From: an uncultured Nitrospinaceae bacterium
GTDB lineage: Bacteria; Nitrospinota; Nitrospinia; Nitrospinales; VA-1
Assembly (NCBI GenBank): GCA_913043155.1
Contig: CAJWLY010000074.1
Location: 1-7,596 of the forward strand
Length of the DNA: 7,596 nt
Reading direction: 5' to 3'
The notes under the pieces were generated by a model. The model did no database searches and was not told where the DNA came from. It saw only the letters and a program-made list of their open reading frames with translations. Numbering within the stretch: position 1 is the first letter of the stretch; every line of letters starts with the position of its first letter. A program made the translations under genes and the position numbers. Shown here piece by piece: positions 1 through 5,798 of the stretch.

Positions 1-621
1 AAAAATATCGACCAGAACCGAAAAACGATGGGGGTTCTGCAGGAGGTTTTGAATCAGCGCCTAACGAGTGCGGCTCAAGAACAGGCATCTGGGGAGGCCC
101 GGGTGACAAGGGCAGTACAAAAGAACACGGAGTTGATCAACAATAACCTGAAGGTTGCCGATGAAAAAATCAATCGCTTGGCAGCAACCCTGAAAACCCT
201 TGAGGCGCAAAAAATAGAAACCGACTCGGCGTTAAATACGTTATTGAATACCTTGAAGGAGGATCTCGGACATGTGCAGGCATCCAACCAGACCGCGGAT
301 CCAAAGCTGAATATTCTGATCGATGCATCCCAGCAGATTGCTGCGCAATCCTCCCAAATACAATTGGGTCTTCAGGAGTCTATCAAGGGGGTGGGTGCCA
401 GCCAGGCCAAGGTGGATCTGGCTAACACGAAACTGGCTAAGTTGATCGAGATTTTAAAAACTATTGCCGCCGAGCAGGAAAAGGCACAGCAGATCCTGAA
501 GGGACAGGGGAAGGTACTGAATACGCAACAGGCAATAAAGAAAGCTCTGGTAGATCTGAGGAAGAAGGCCAATGTCAATATTTCTCGCAACGATGCTATC
601 CTTAAGAAAATAGGAAAGTAG
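1..621 (+). CDS. Coiled-coil protein of unknown function, 5' end outside the window
   Basis: I do not recognise this gene. The frame is open from base 1 to the TAG at 619-621. The first internal ATG (28) has no ribosome binding site, so the gene most likely starts upstream and 206 codons are visible. The visible part is almost entirely helix-forming (A, L, K, Q, E, I, N), with hydrophobic residues at heptad-like spacing. It contains no Phe, Trp, Tyr or Cys and only one His. Similar helical segments recur, for example LKTLEAQK near residues 65-72 and LKTIAAEQEK near 153-162 (counted from base 1), which suggests an elongated, internally repetitive coiled coil. The C-terminus is basic (many Lys and Arg in the last 35 residues). 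No membrane segment or catalytic motif is visible. It could be the stalk of a larger envelope, chemotaxis-like or structural protein whose N-terminal domain lies outside. That it is a real gene is fairly sure; its function is unknown. Confidence 0.8.
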   Translation, partial: KNIDQNRKTMGVLQEVLNQRLTSAAQEQASGEARVTRAVQKNTELINNNLKVADEKINRLAATLKTLEAQKIETDSALNTLLNTLKEDLGHVQASNQTADPKLNILIDASQQIAAQSSQIQLGLQESIKGVGASQAKVDLANTKLAKLIEILKTIAAEQEKAQQILKGQGKVLNTQQAIKKALVDLRKKANVNISRNDAILKKIGK

Positions 622-691
622 AGCGCAAGCACCGCACCCGCCCTGTCAGTTCATTGAATTTCTCTCGAACGATCCTGCCCCGTTTCCCTTG

Positions 692-721
692 TTGACCCTC
701 TCCTGTTTTCTTTGATAGGGT
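692..721 (+). promoter_or_regulatory. Possible sigma-70 promoter for radA-ispD
   Basis: TTGACC (692-697) matches the -35 consensus at five of six bases. It is followed after 18 bases by TAGGGT (716-721), a poor -10 match with three of six bases. A 16-base spacing to GATAGG is an alternative. The position, about 90 bases before the chosen radA start, is reasonable. The -10 is weak, so this is a suggestion only. Confidence 0.25.
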
Positions 722-738
722 TCTCCGGCAAGGTCATT

Positions 739-776
739 AAGGAGGCACCCCCGTCCTCTGCAGGCAGAGTCTCCTT
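739..776 (+). promoter_or_regulatory. Hairpin in the radA leader with a start-less AAGGAGG
   Basis: A 6-bp inverted repeat, CTCTGC (756-761) and GCAGAG (764-769), lies inside a second pair, AAGGAG (739-744) and CTCCTT (771-776). The AAGGAGG at 739-745 is an ideal Shine-Dalgarno sequence, but no ATG, GTG or TTG lies at a usable distance after it, and radA starts 66 bases downstream. In the mRNA the two arms would fold the sequence away. The inner hairpin and the pairing are seen directly; any regulatory role is inference. The short T run after the second arm (four T) is too weak for a confident terminator or attenuator. Confidence 0.3.
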
Positions 777-810
777 TTCACTCCATTTAGATTCCTCCGG
801 GTTCAAACAT

Positions 811-2187
811 ATGGTTAAAACCGTTACAGAGTACGTTTGTCAGGGCTGTGGTCACCGCGCTCCAAAATGGCTGGGGAAATGCCCCGAATGTGACGCTTGG
901 AATACTCTGGTTGAGGAGAGGGTCAAGGAGATAGGATCGAACCGCAAGGTGCGGGGGAATACCGGCACAGACCACGCGTCTGTTCAGCCCGTCACCGGAG
1001 TTGAAGCGCTTCCCCAGAACCGTCTGATCACCGGAATCGGCGAATTTGATCGTACTCTTGGGGGAGGGCTGGTGGAAGGATCCCTCGTGCTCATTGGGGG
1101 CGATCCGGGTATCGGCAAATCAACCCTGCTTCTTCAAAGTATGGGCCGAATGGCGCAGTCAGGGGGCCGGGTCCTGTACGTTTCAGGTGAAGAGTCCCCG
1201 GCCCAGATCAAGCTTCGCGCCGAGCGTTTGGGGGCGCTTTCTGACAATTTACTGATTTGTTCGGAAACCTGCATTGAAGATGTGCTTCGAATTGTTGATC
1301 GAGTCGAGCCTCGTGTTTTGGTTTTGGATTCTGTTCAAACTTTTTTTACCGCTGACTTGCAGTCTGTTCCCGGTAGTATCGGGCAGGTGCGCGAGGTGGC
1401 GTTTAAAATTTTTCAAGATATCAAGAAACGTTCCATGCCGGCACTGCTCATCGGTCACATCACTAAGGATGGAGCGATTGCTGGCCCAAAATCCTTGGAG
1501 CACATTGTTGATACGGTGATATACTTCGAAGGCGAAAAGGGACATTCGTACCGGATACTGAGAACGATCAAAAACCGTTTTGGTTCTACGCCGGAGATCG
1601 GGGTCTTCGAAATGTTGCCCGAAGGCTTGGCCGAAGTAGAAAACCCCTCCGATATTTTCCTGGCTGAGCGACCCACCGACTCGCCCGGATCGGTCATCGT
1701 GTCCAGTATGGAGGGAACGCGCCCGCTTCTGGTAGAGGTGCAGGCGCTGGTGAGTTCATCCTCTTCCATCGGTATGCCCCGGCGGATGGCCGCTGGATTT
1801 GACCAAAACCGGATGTCCCTGCTCATCGCCATCATGGAGAAACGGCTCGGACTGAATTTGCAGGGCGAGGATATTTTCGTGAACGTTGCGGGCGGGCTCA
1901 AAGTATCGGAGCCCGCGGTGGATATGGGGGTGGCTGCGGCCATCGCGGGAAGTTTCAGGAACCAAGCCATCGATCGGCACACGGTCCTGATCGGCGAAGT
2001 GGGGCTGACCGGCGAAGTGCGGTCGGTCATGCAGTTGGAAGCAAGGCTCGCCGAAGTGGAGCGATTAGGATTCAAACGGTGCGTCGTTCCCCAGTCTGTT
2101 CAAAGGGACAAGCTCCTCAAGAAACAAGGTTCCATGAACTTGGTTTTGGTCAAGACCCTCTCTGACGCGTTCGATGCGGTGTTTTAA
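811..2187 (+). CDS. radA: DNA repair ATPase / branch-migration helicase RadA (Sms)
   Basis: RadA is a RecA-like hexameric ATPase that drives branch migration of recombination intermediates in the cytoplasm. All family landmarks are present, numbered from the ATG at 811. An N-terminal zinc finger has C10, C13, C24 and C27 (CxxC-x10-CxxC). Walker A is GGDPGIGKST (96-105), and Walker B is VLVLDS (169-174). The RadA-specific KNRFG motif is at 254-258. A C-terminal Lon-like domain (about 280-458) carries the usual VNVAGGLKV segment. The frame is open upstream to a TTG at 712, but the 33 extra residues are not RadA-like. The start at 811 gives 458 residues, the normal length (the E. coli protein has about 460). 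There is no clear ribosome binding site before 811. ispD follows after 19 bases, so the two are probably one transcript. Confidence 0.97.
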   Translation: MVKTVTEYVCQGCGHRAPKWLGKCPECDAWNTLVEERVKEIGSNRKVRGNTGTDHASVQPVTGVEALPQNRLITGIGEFDRTLGGGLVEGSLVLIGGDPGIGKSTLLLQSMGRMAQSGGRVLYVSGEESPAQIKLRAERLGALSDNLLICSETCIEDVLRIVDRVEPRVLVLDSVQTFFTADLQSVPGSIGQVREVAFKIFQDIKKRSMPALLIGHITKDGAIAGPKSLEHIVDTVIYFEGEKGHSYRILRTIKNRFGSTPEIGVFEMLPEGLAEVENPSDIFLAERPTDSPGSVIVSSMEGTRPLLVEVQALVSSSSSIGMPRRMAAGFDQNRMSLLIAIMEKRLGLNLQGEDIFVNVAGGLKVSEPAVDMGVAAAIAGSFRNQAIDRHTVLIGEVGLTGEVRSVMQLEARLAEVERLGFKRCVVPQSVQRDKLLKKQGSMNLVLVKTLSDAFDAVF

Positions 2188-2206
2188 CTTCAACCACCGA
2201 TAAACG

Positions 2207-2887
2207 ATGAAAGTTGGCGCGATCATACCGGCGGCCGGCCGCGGTACGCGGATCGGCACAGCGGTTCCGAAACAGTTTCTTAAACTTAGAGGGAAACCTC
2301 TGCTCCACCATACACTCAAGGTGTTCGAGGCGTGTGAAGCCATCGATTTTGTCGTTCTGGTAATGCCGCAAGCCGAGGTTGATGAATTTGGGGAGGAGTG
2401 GTTGAACGGATACGGGGTGGTTCGCAAGGTTGTTGCTGGGGGCGAACGACGTCAGGACTCGGTATTTAACGGGTTCCAAGCTCTTGAGGAAGGAACGGAC
2501 ATCGTCGTTGTTCATGATGGGGTGCGTCCGTTCACCACAGCGGAGATGATTGTGGAAACGGTTGAGGCAGCTGACAAGCACGCTGCTGCCATCACGGCGG
2601 TTCCCGTCAGCGATACTATCAAGACAGGTGTCGATGGATTTGTGGAACGCACGGTTTCCCGCGATGGATTGTGGCGGGTGCAGACTCCGCAGGCGTTCCG
2701 ATACGAATTGTTTCAAAGGGCATTCGAAAAGGCGGCAGCTGATTCTTATTATGGCACTGATGAAGGAGCGTTAATCGAATACCTCGGCGAGCGGGTGAAA
2801 ATCGTACCCGGATCAGAGTTGAATATCAAGATTACCCGAAATGAAGACCTTCTTTTGGGTGAGAACCTTCTCGATAGGGCGAAATAA
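2207..2887 (+). CDS. ispD: 2-C-methyl-D-erythritol 4-phosphate cytidylyltransferase
   Basis: IspD joins CTP to 2-C-methyl-D-erythritol 4-phosphate, giving CDP-methylerythritol and pyrophosphate. This is the third step of the MEP route to isoprenoid precursors and takes place in the cytoplasm. The 226 residues match the usual length. The nucleotide-binding signature AAGRGTRIG (9-17) is followed by PKQ (21-23), which supplies the conserved Arg15 and Lys22. VVHDGVRPF (101-109), AVPVSDTIK (131-139), LWRVQTPQAFR (155-165) and TDEGALIEYLG (184-194) follow, then NIKITRNEDL near the C-terminus with Lys208. All expected catalytic residues are there. VHDGVRP replaces the more common VHDAARP, a tolerated variation. 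The ATG at 2207 lies 19 bases after the radA stop and has no evident Shine-Dalgarno sequence; translation may depend on coupling to radA. No ispF follows, although ispD and ispF are often adjacent or fused. Confidence 0.97.
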   Translation: MKVGAIIPAAGRGTRIGTAVPKQFLKLRGKPLLHHTLKVFEACEAIDFVVLVMPQAEVDEFGEEWLNGYGVVRKVVAGGERRQDSVFNGFQALEEGTDIVVVHDGVRPFTTAEMIVETVEAADKHAAAITAVPVSDTIKTGVDGFVERTVSRDGLWRVQTPQAFRYELFQRAFEKAAADSYYGTDEGALIEYLGERVKIVPGSELNIKITRNEDLLLGENLLDRAK

Positions 2888-3029
2888 TTTTATCGGTTCA
2901 AAATATTAAAAGCCTGCGAAAACTCACCACATCTAAAGAGCAACGGGTGGATACCAATACGCATTCCGGCGATCTCTGCGTTAGATTGTAAACCGATTTC
3001 AGAAGTGCCGATGTTTCACGGGGATTTTA

Positions 3030-3404
3030 GTGGCTGATTCTAAGGACCAAGTGGTGTTTATCGAGCCGGAGGGAGGGGAATCGTTCGTCCTAAAGGGGGT
3101 CCAGATCGATCAACTTTTATCTAGAGAAGCCTGCGGACGGTTCTCAGCCTATGTTGTGAAGATGGGGGCGAAACAGGTCAAAGAGCCCAGCTTTCACAAA
3201 AAGGGGGAAGAGTTGTACTACGTCATCTCGGGAAGTGGCAGGGCCAATCTGGGTGGAAAGAATTATGTGTTGAAACCGGGATGCTTCTTCCGGGTGCCTC
3301 CCGGCACTGTGCACGGATTCACTACCGCCGACGAACCGCTTCGCATGCTCAACTTCCACAGTCCACCCGTATTTTCGGATCACGACACCTATTTTGCTGA
3401 ATGA
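3030..3404 (+). CDS. Small single-domain cupin protein
   Basis: This is a 124-residue protein made of one cupin beta-barrel, a fold used by many small metal-binding enzymes, isomerases and sensors. Cupin motif 1 spans about 54-68: His56, Glu61 and Gly68 fit the pattern, but the first His of the usual HxH pair is Ser54. Motif 2 is GCFFRVPPGTVH (84-95), a perfect G-x5-P-x-G-x2-H, ending in the metal-ligand candidate His95. A metal site with two His and one Glu is therefore possible. The start is GTG at 3030; the frame has a TAG at 2982-2984 and no other usual start between, and GGGG at 3020-3023 may act as a weak ribosome binding site. The substrate cannot be told from the sequence. It lies 142 bases after ispD, so co-transcription is uncertain. 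Its last codons lie inside a palindrome shared with the convergent transporter gene. Confidence 0.88.
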   Translation: MADSKDQVVFIEPEGGESFVLKGVQIDQLLSREACGRFSAYVVKMGAKQVKEPSFHKKGEELYYVISGSGRANLGGKNYVLKPGCFFRVPPGTVHGFTTADEPLRMLNFHSPPVFSDHDTYFAE

Positions 3405-3416
3405 TTCTCATTCAGC
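3396..3416. terminator. Perfect inverted repeat at convergent gene ends, possible bidirectional terminator
   Basis: GCTGAATGA (3396-3404) and TCATTCAGC (3408-3416) form a perfect 9-bp stem with a 3-base loop (TTC). The plus-strand stop TGA (3402-3404) and the minus-strand stop (3408-3410) are the innermost triplets of the two arms. The hairpin can therefore form in the RNA from either strand. Neither side has a good T run after the stem (TTCCCC on plus, AAAAT on minus), so classical intrinsic termination is doubtful. A hairpin that blocks 3' exonucleases or limits convergent read-through is an alternative. Confidence 0.45.
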
Positions 3417-4556
3417 TTCCCCATCGATATCCAAGTAAAGGTTGACCCCGTCAATGTGGCTGGATCGAAGCAGTTCTGCTTTCACTTCCCCGAGTGTCAT
3501 TTCGATTTCGGCAATGGTTTTCGTTTTATCCGTTCGCAGGTAAATGTCGACGATATTTTTCCCTTTGAGGTGGTGCATCCCTATCCTAGTTTTTTCGAAT
3601 AAGTCGTTCGTTTTGGCAAGGATGGGATCGACTAATACCTTGAGGTCTTCGCGCGAGATGTAGGAGAGCGATTCCATGTCACTGTCGTCAAAGGCATCGA
3701 CATGGACTAGGACGTCCTGCATGTTGGGATAAGCTTTGATCAGTTTCCGCCGCACCCGTTCGGCGACTTCGTGGCCTTCAGTCACCGTCAGGTCGCACCT
3801 CACCTGAATGTGAACGTCCATGAGAACTTCTCCGCCGATCCTGCGGGTGCGCAGATCGTGCGATTTGATGACACCCGAGATATTTTCGATGATGGCTTGG
3901 ATTTCGAGGGTTTGCTTCTCGCTCAATGCGGTGTCCATCAGGTCGCGGAATCCGCCCAAAGTGATTTCATAACCCACCTTCATAATCATGAGCGCGACCA
4001 TCACCGCAGCGATGGGGTCGAGCATGGGGAAGCCGCTCATGGCTCCTACTATGCCAACCAGTGCGGCGATTGAAGAGATGGAATCGGACCTGTGATGCCA
4101 CGCGTTAGCGACGATGGTCGGGCTGTTTGTTTTTTTTCCGACCGAGCGTGTGTAACGGAACAGCCATTCGTTGCTCAGGATCGAAAGTACTGCTACCCCG
4201 GCGGCGATGGCTTTGGGGGTTTTTGTAGAACCCTCCTCGATGATGTTCCAGGCTTCGTAGGCCAGTCCGATTCCAGCCGCGATGATCAAGAGTCCGACTG
4301 CTGTAGATCCGAGGGTTTCGGCGCGGCCATGTCCGTAAGGATGATCCGCGTCTCTTGGTTTCTGCCCCACCTTGTATGTGAACAGAACGATGACATCGGT
4401 CATCAGATCGGAAATGGAATGGACCGCGTCCGCGACCATGGCGGTGCTGTTTCCGACGACGCCTCCAAAAAATTTACTGATCGCAAGGAAGAAGTTTGTC
4501 GCCGCGCCCACCAGTGTCGCTTTGATTCCCGAATTCATTTTTGTGTGTGAGGTCAT
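3408..4556 (-). CDS. Cation diffusion facilitator (CDF) metal exporter with extended C-terminus
   Basis: This inner-membrane proton-coupled exporter of divalent metal ions (Zn, Fe, Co, Cd or Mn) belongs to the FieF/YiiP group. About six membrane segments lie within residues 13-196. The transport site is His46-x3-Asp50 in TM2 and His154-x3-Asp158 in TM5. FieF has Asp at the first position, and the His found here is common in Zn/Cd transporters. The DADHPYGHGRAE segment (69-80) keeps Asp69, His72 and His76. The cytoplasmic domain (about 205-290) keeps His233, His249, His285 and Asp287, matching the YiiP dimer-interface zinc sites. The protein has 382 residues against about 300 for the family. 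The extra 90 residues look like a second copy of the cytoplasmic fold without the ligands. The start is the ATG at 4556, with Met7 (4538) as an alternative; neither has a ribosome binding site. It starts 10 bases after mutY and is almost certainly co-transcribed with it. Metal specificity is not certain. Confidence 0.95.
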   Translation of the reverse strand: MTSHTKMNSGIKATLVGAATNFFLAISKFFGGVVGNSTAMVADAVHSISDLMTDVIVLFTYKVGQKPRDADHPYGHGRAETLGSTAVGLLIIAAGIGLAYEAWNIIEEGSTKTPKAIAAGVAVLSILSNEWLFRYTRSVGKKTNSPTIVANAWHHRSDSISSIAALVGIVGAMSGFPMLDPIAAVMVALMIMKVGYEITLGGFRDLMDTALSEKQTLEIQAIIENISGVIKSHDLRTRRIGGEVLMDVHIQVRCDLTVTEGHEVAERVRRKLIKAYPNMQDVLVHVDAFDDSDMESLSYISREDLKVLVDPILAKTNDLFEKTRIGMHHLKGKNIVDIYLRTDKTKTIAEIEMTLGEVKAELLRSSHIDGVNLYLDIDGEAE

Positions 4557-4566
4557 TGGGATTCAG

Positions 4567-5670
4567 TCAGGGTTTGGGCTTCAATTTGGTTTTCCCGATA
4601 ATTTTGTTCCTGGCCCCGTTCACCAGATACTCTAAAATTTTAACATTGGCTGCAGGAAAAGGGTACGCACTCAGCCTGCTGGGGGAAACCCATTTCCACT
4701 GTTTGCATCCGGTTGGACGCAGACGCCCTTTGTTCAGGCAGCAACGAAATACGTGGAGGATTACGCGGAACCGAGTGTAAGAGTGCTTGACCGTCATAAT
4801 TTTTTTTAGACGAGTGGCGCCGACACCCAATTCTTCCCTGATTTCTCGTTTCAGGCATTCTTCAGGTGTTTCGCCTATTTCCCGTTTGCCGCCAGGGAAT
4901 TCCCAGAGCCCTCCCATCAAACCGCCCTTCATCCGCTGCTGGATGTAGGTCTTACCATTTTTTAGGATGACTGCTGCACTCACCTCGATTTTTTTTACTT
5001 GGACCCTGCGCCTGGTAGGCGGAAAGCGTTCGACGTCTCCCTCAAGTGCTGCTTTGCAGGAGGTGCGCAGTGGACACTCAAGGCATGCTGGGGACTTTGG
5101 TGTGCATACGGTTGCCCCCAACTCCATGAGGGACTGGTTGAAATCTCCCACCCGGCGTGCGGGAAGCAAGTTTTCTACAGCCTGCCACAAGTGTTTTTCC
5201 GAGGCGGCGGTGGTTCCGTTTTCGTTGAGACGAAATAGGCGGGAGACGACCCGCTTCACGTTGCCGTCGAGGACGGGTGCTTTGAGCCCAAATGCGATAC
5301 TGGCAATGGCACCCGCCGTGTACCGTCCAACACCGGGAAGGTCCAAGAGACCCTCCACTGTATTTGGGATGCGTCCGCCCATCTCCTTTACAACGATCCC
5401 AGCGGCTTTCCTGAGATTGCGCGCGCGGGAGTAGTAACCAAGCCCTTCCCAGAGTTTCAAAACTTTCTGCTCTTGGGCCGATGCCAATTTCTCGACCGTT
5501 GGGAACGTATTCACCCAGCGTGTGTAGTAGGGGAGGACCGTTTTTACCTGCGTCTGCTGGAGCATGATCTCTGAGACCCAGATGTGGTAAGGATCGTCTG
5601 TTTCTCTCCACGGCAGGTCGCGCTTTGTTTTGTCGTACCAGGTGAGAAGTTTCTTTTGGATGCTTTGCAT
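4567..5670 (-). CDS. mutY: A/G-specific adenine DNA glycosylase MutY with a complete Nudix box
   Basis: MutY removes adenine mispaired with 8-oxoguanine, preventing G:C to T:A mutations. The protein has 367 residues, a normal length. The glycosylase domain carries Glu34 in SEIMLQQTQV (catalytic acid), a helix-hairpin-helix at LLDLPGVGRYTAG (108-120) and Asp135 in PVLDGNVKR. The [4Fe-4S] cluster ligands are Cys189, 196, 199 and 205 (C-x6-C-x2-C-x5-C). The C-terminal 8-oxoG-recognition domain (about 225-345) is MutT-like. Its Nudix box, Gly261 to Val283, is complete, including Glu267, Arg275, Glu276, Glu279, Glu280 and Gly282. The loop that reads 8-oxoG (Phe-Ser-His in studied MutY proteins) here reads Tyr298-Thr299-Arg300. 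The tail YPFPAAN (336-342) resembles the nucleotide-binding tail of MutT. The ATG start has no clear ribosome binding site. The gene lies 128 bases downstream of queE and 10 bases before the CDF gene. Confidence 0.97.
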   Translation of the reverse strand: MQSIQKKLLTWYDKTKRDLPWRETDDPYHIWVSEIMLQQTQVKTVLPYYTRWVNTFPTVEKLASAQEQKVLKLWEGLGYYSRARNLRKAAGIVVKEMGGRIPNTVEGLLDLPGVGRYTAGAIASIAFGLKAPVLDGNVKRVVSRLFRLNENGTTAASEKHLWQAVENLLPARRVGDFNQSLMELGATVCTPKSPACLECPLRTSCKAALEGDVERFPPTRRRVQVKKIEVSAAVILKNGKTYIQQRMKGGLMGGLWEFPGGKREIGETPEECLKREIREELGVGATRLKKIMTVKHSYTRFRVILHVFRCCLNKGRLRPTGCKQWKWVSPSRLSAYPFPAANVKILEYLVNGARNKIIGKTKLKPKP

Positions 5671-5680
5671 GAATTAATTA

Positions 5681-5748
5681 GCAACCTGCTGGATGTAGGG
5701 CTACCGGAGAAGCTCCGGTGCAACTGGGCTGTTTACGCAGCAGTTCGC
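5681..5748 (-). repeat. Structured intergenic element in front of mutY
   Basis: The 128-base gap between queE and mutY contains nested inverted repeats. Outer arms at 5681-5691 and 5738-5748 pair at 9 of 11 positions, including six consecutive pairs (CTGCTG/CAGCAG). Inside them ACCGGAG (5703-5709) and CTCCGGT (5713-5719) form a perfect 7-bp hairpin with a 3-base loop, flanked by two direct copies of GGGCT (5698-5702 and 5726-5730). No T run follows on the minus strand, so it is not a classical terminator. It would lie in the untranslated leader of mutY. It may be an RNA leader structure, an intercistronic stabilising element, or chance; a single 7-bp hairpin is expected by chance in a window of this size. 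Confidence 0.3.
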
Positions 5749-5798
5749 ATTGATTTTAGAACAAGGTGCTGTTATTGCCTCCACGGCGAGTGGTCCGG

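Noticed and set aside
256..310. AAGGAGG followed by an ATG at 272 inside the coiled-coil gene
   Set aside because: The signal and spacing are good, but the frame ends after 12 codons and lies within a larger coding frame; probably chance.
1455..2075. Long open frame on the minus strand (206 codons) inside radA
   Set aside because: It lies wholly antisense to a confidently identified radA, and its product is Ser/Pro/Arg-rich with no recognisable domain, typical of a shadow frame.
2150..2716. Minus-strand open frame (188 codons) across the radA end and ispD
   Set aside because: It is antisense to two secure genes and shows no recognisable motif.
2892..2997. 7-base inverted repeat ATCGGTT / AACCGAT flanking the ispD-cupin gap
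   Set aside because: The arms are short and about 92 bases apart, so chance is the simplest explanation; no promoter pair was found there either.
5078..5611. Minus-strand open frame (177 codons) within mutY in another frame
   Set aside because: The mutY frame carries all catalytic and cluster residues; this one has the composition of a frame-shifted shadow.
4936..5699. Exact 14-base direct repeat CTGCTGGATGTAGG at 4936-4949 (inside mutY) and 5686-5699 (before mutY)
   Set aside because: A 14-base match somewhere in a window of this size has roughly a one in five chance, and one copy is explained by coding for Tyr-Ile-Gln-Gln.
5681..5748. Integron attC site as an explanation for the nested repeats before mutY
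   Set aside because: The ends do not match the conserved RYYYAAC and GTTRRRY core sites, and the flanking genes are housekeeping genes rather than cassettes.
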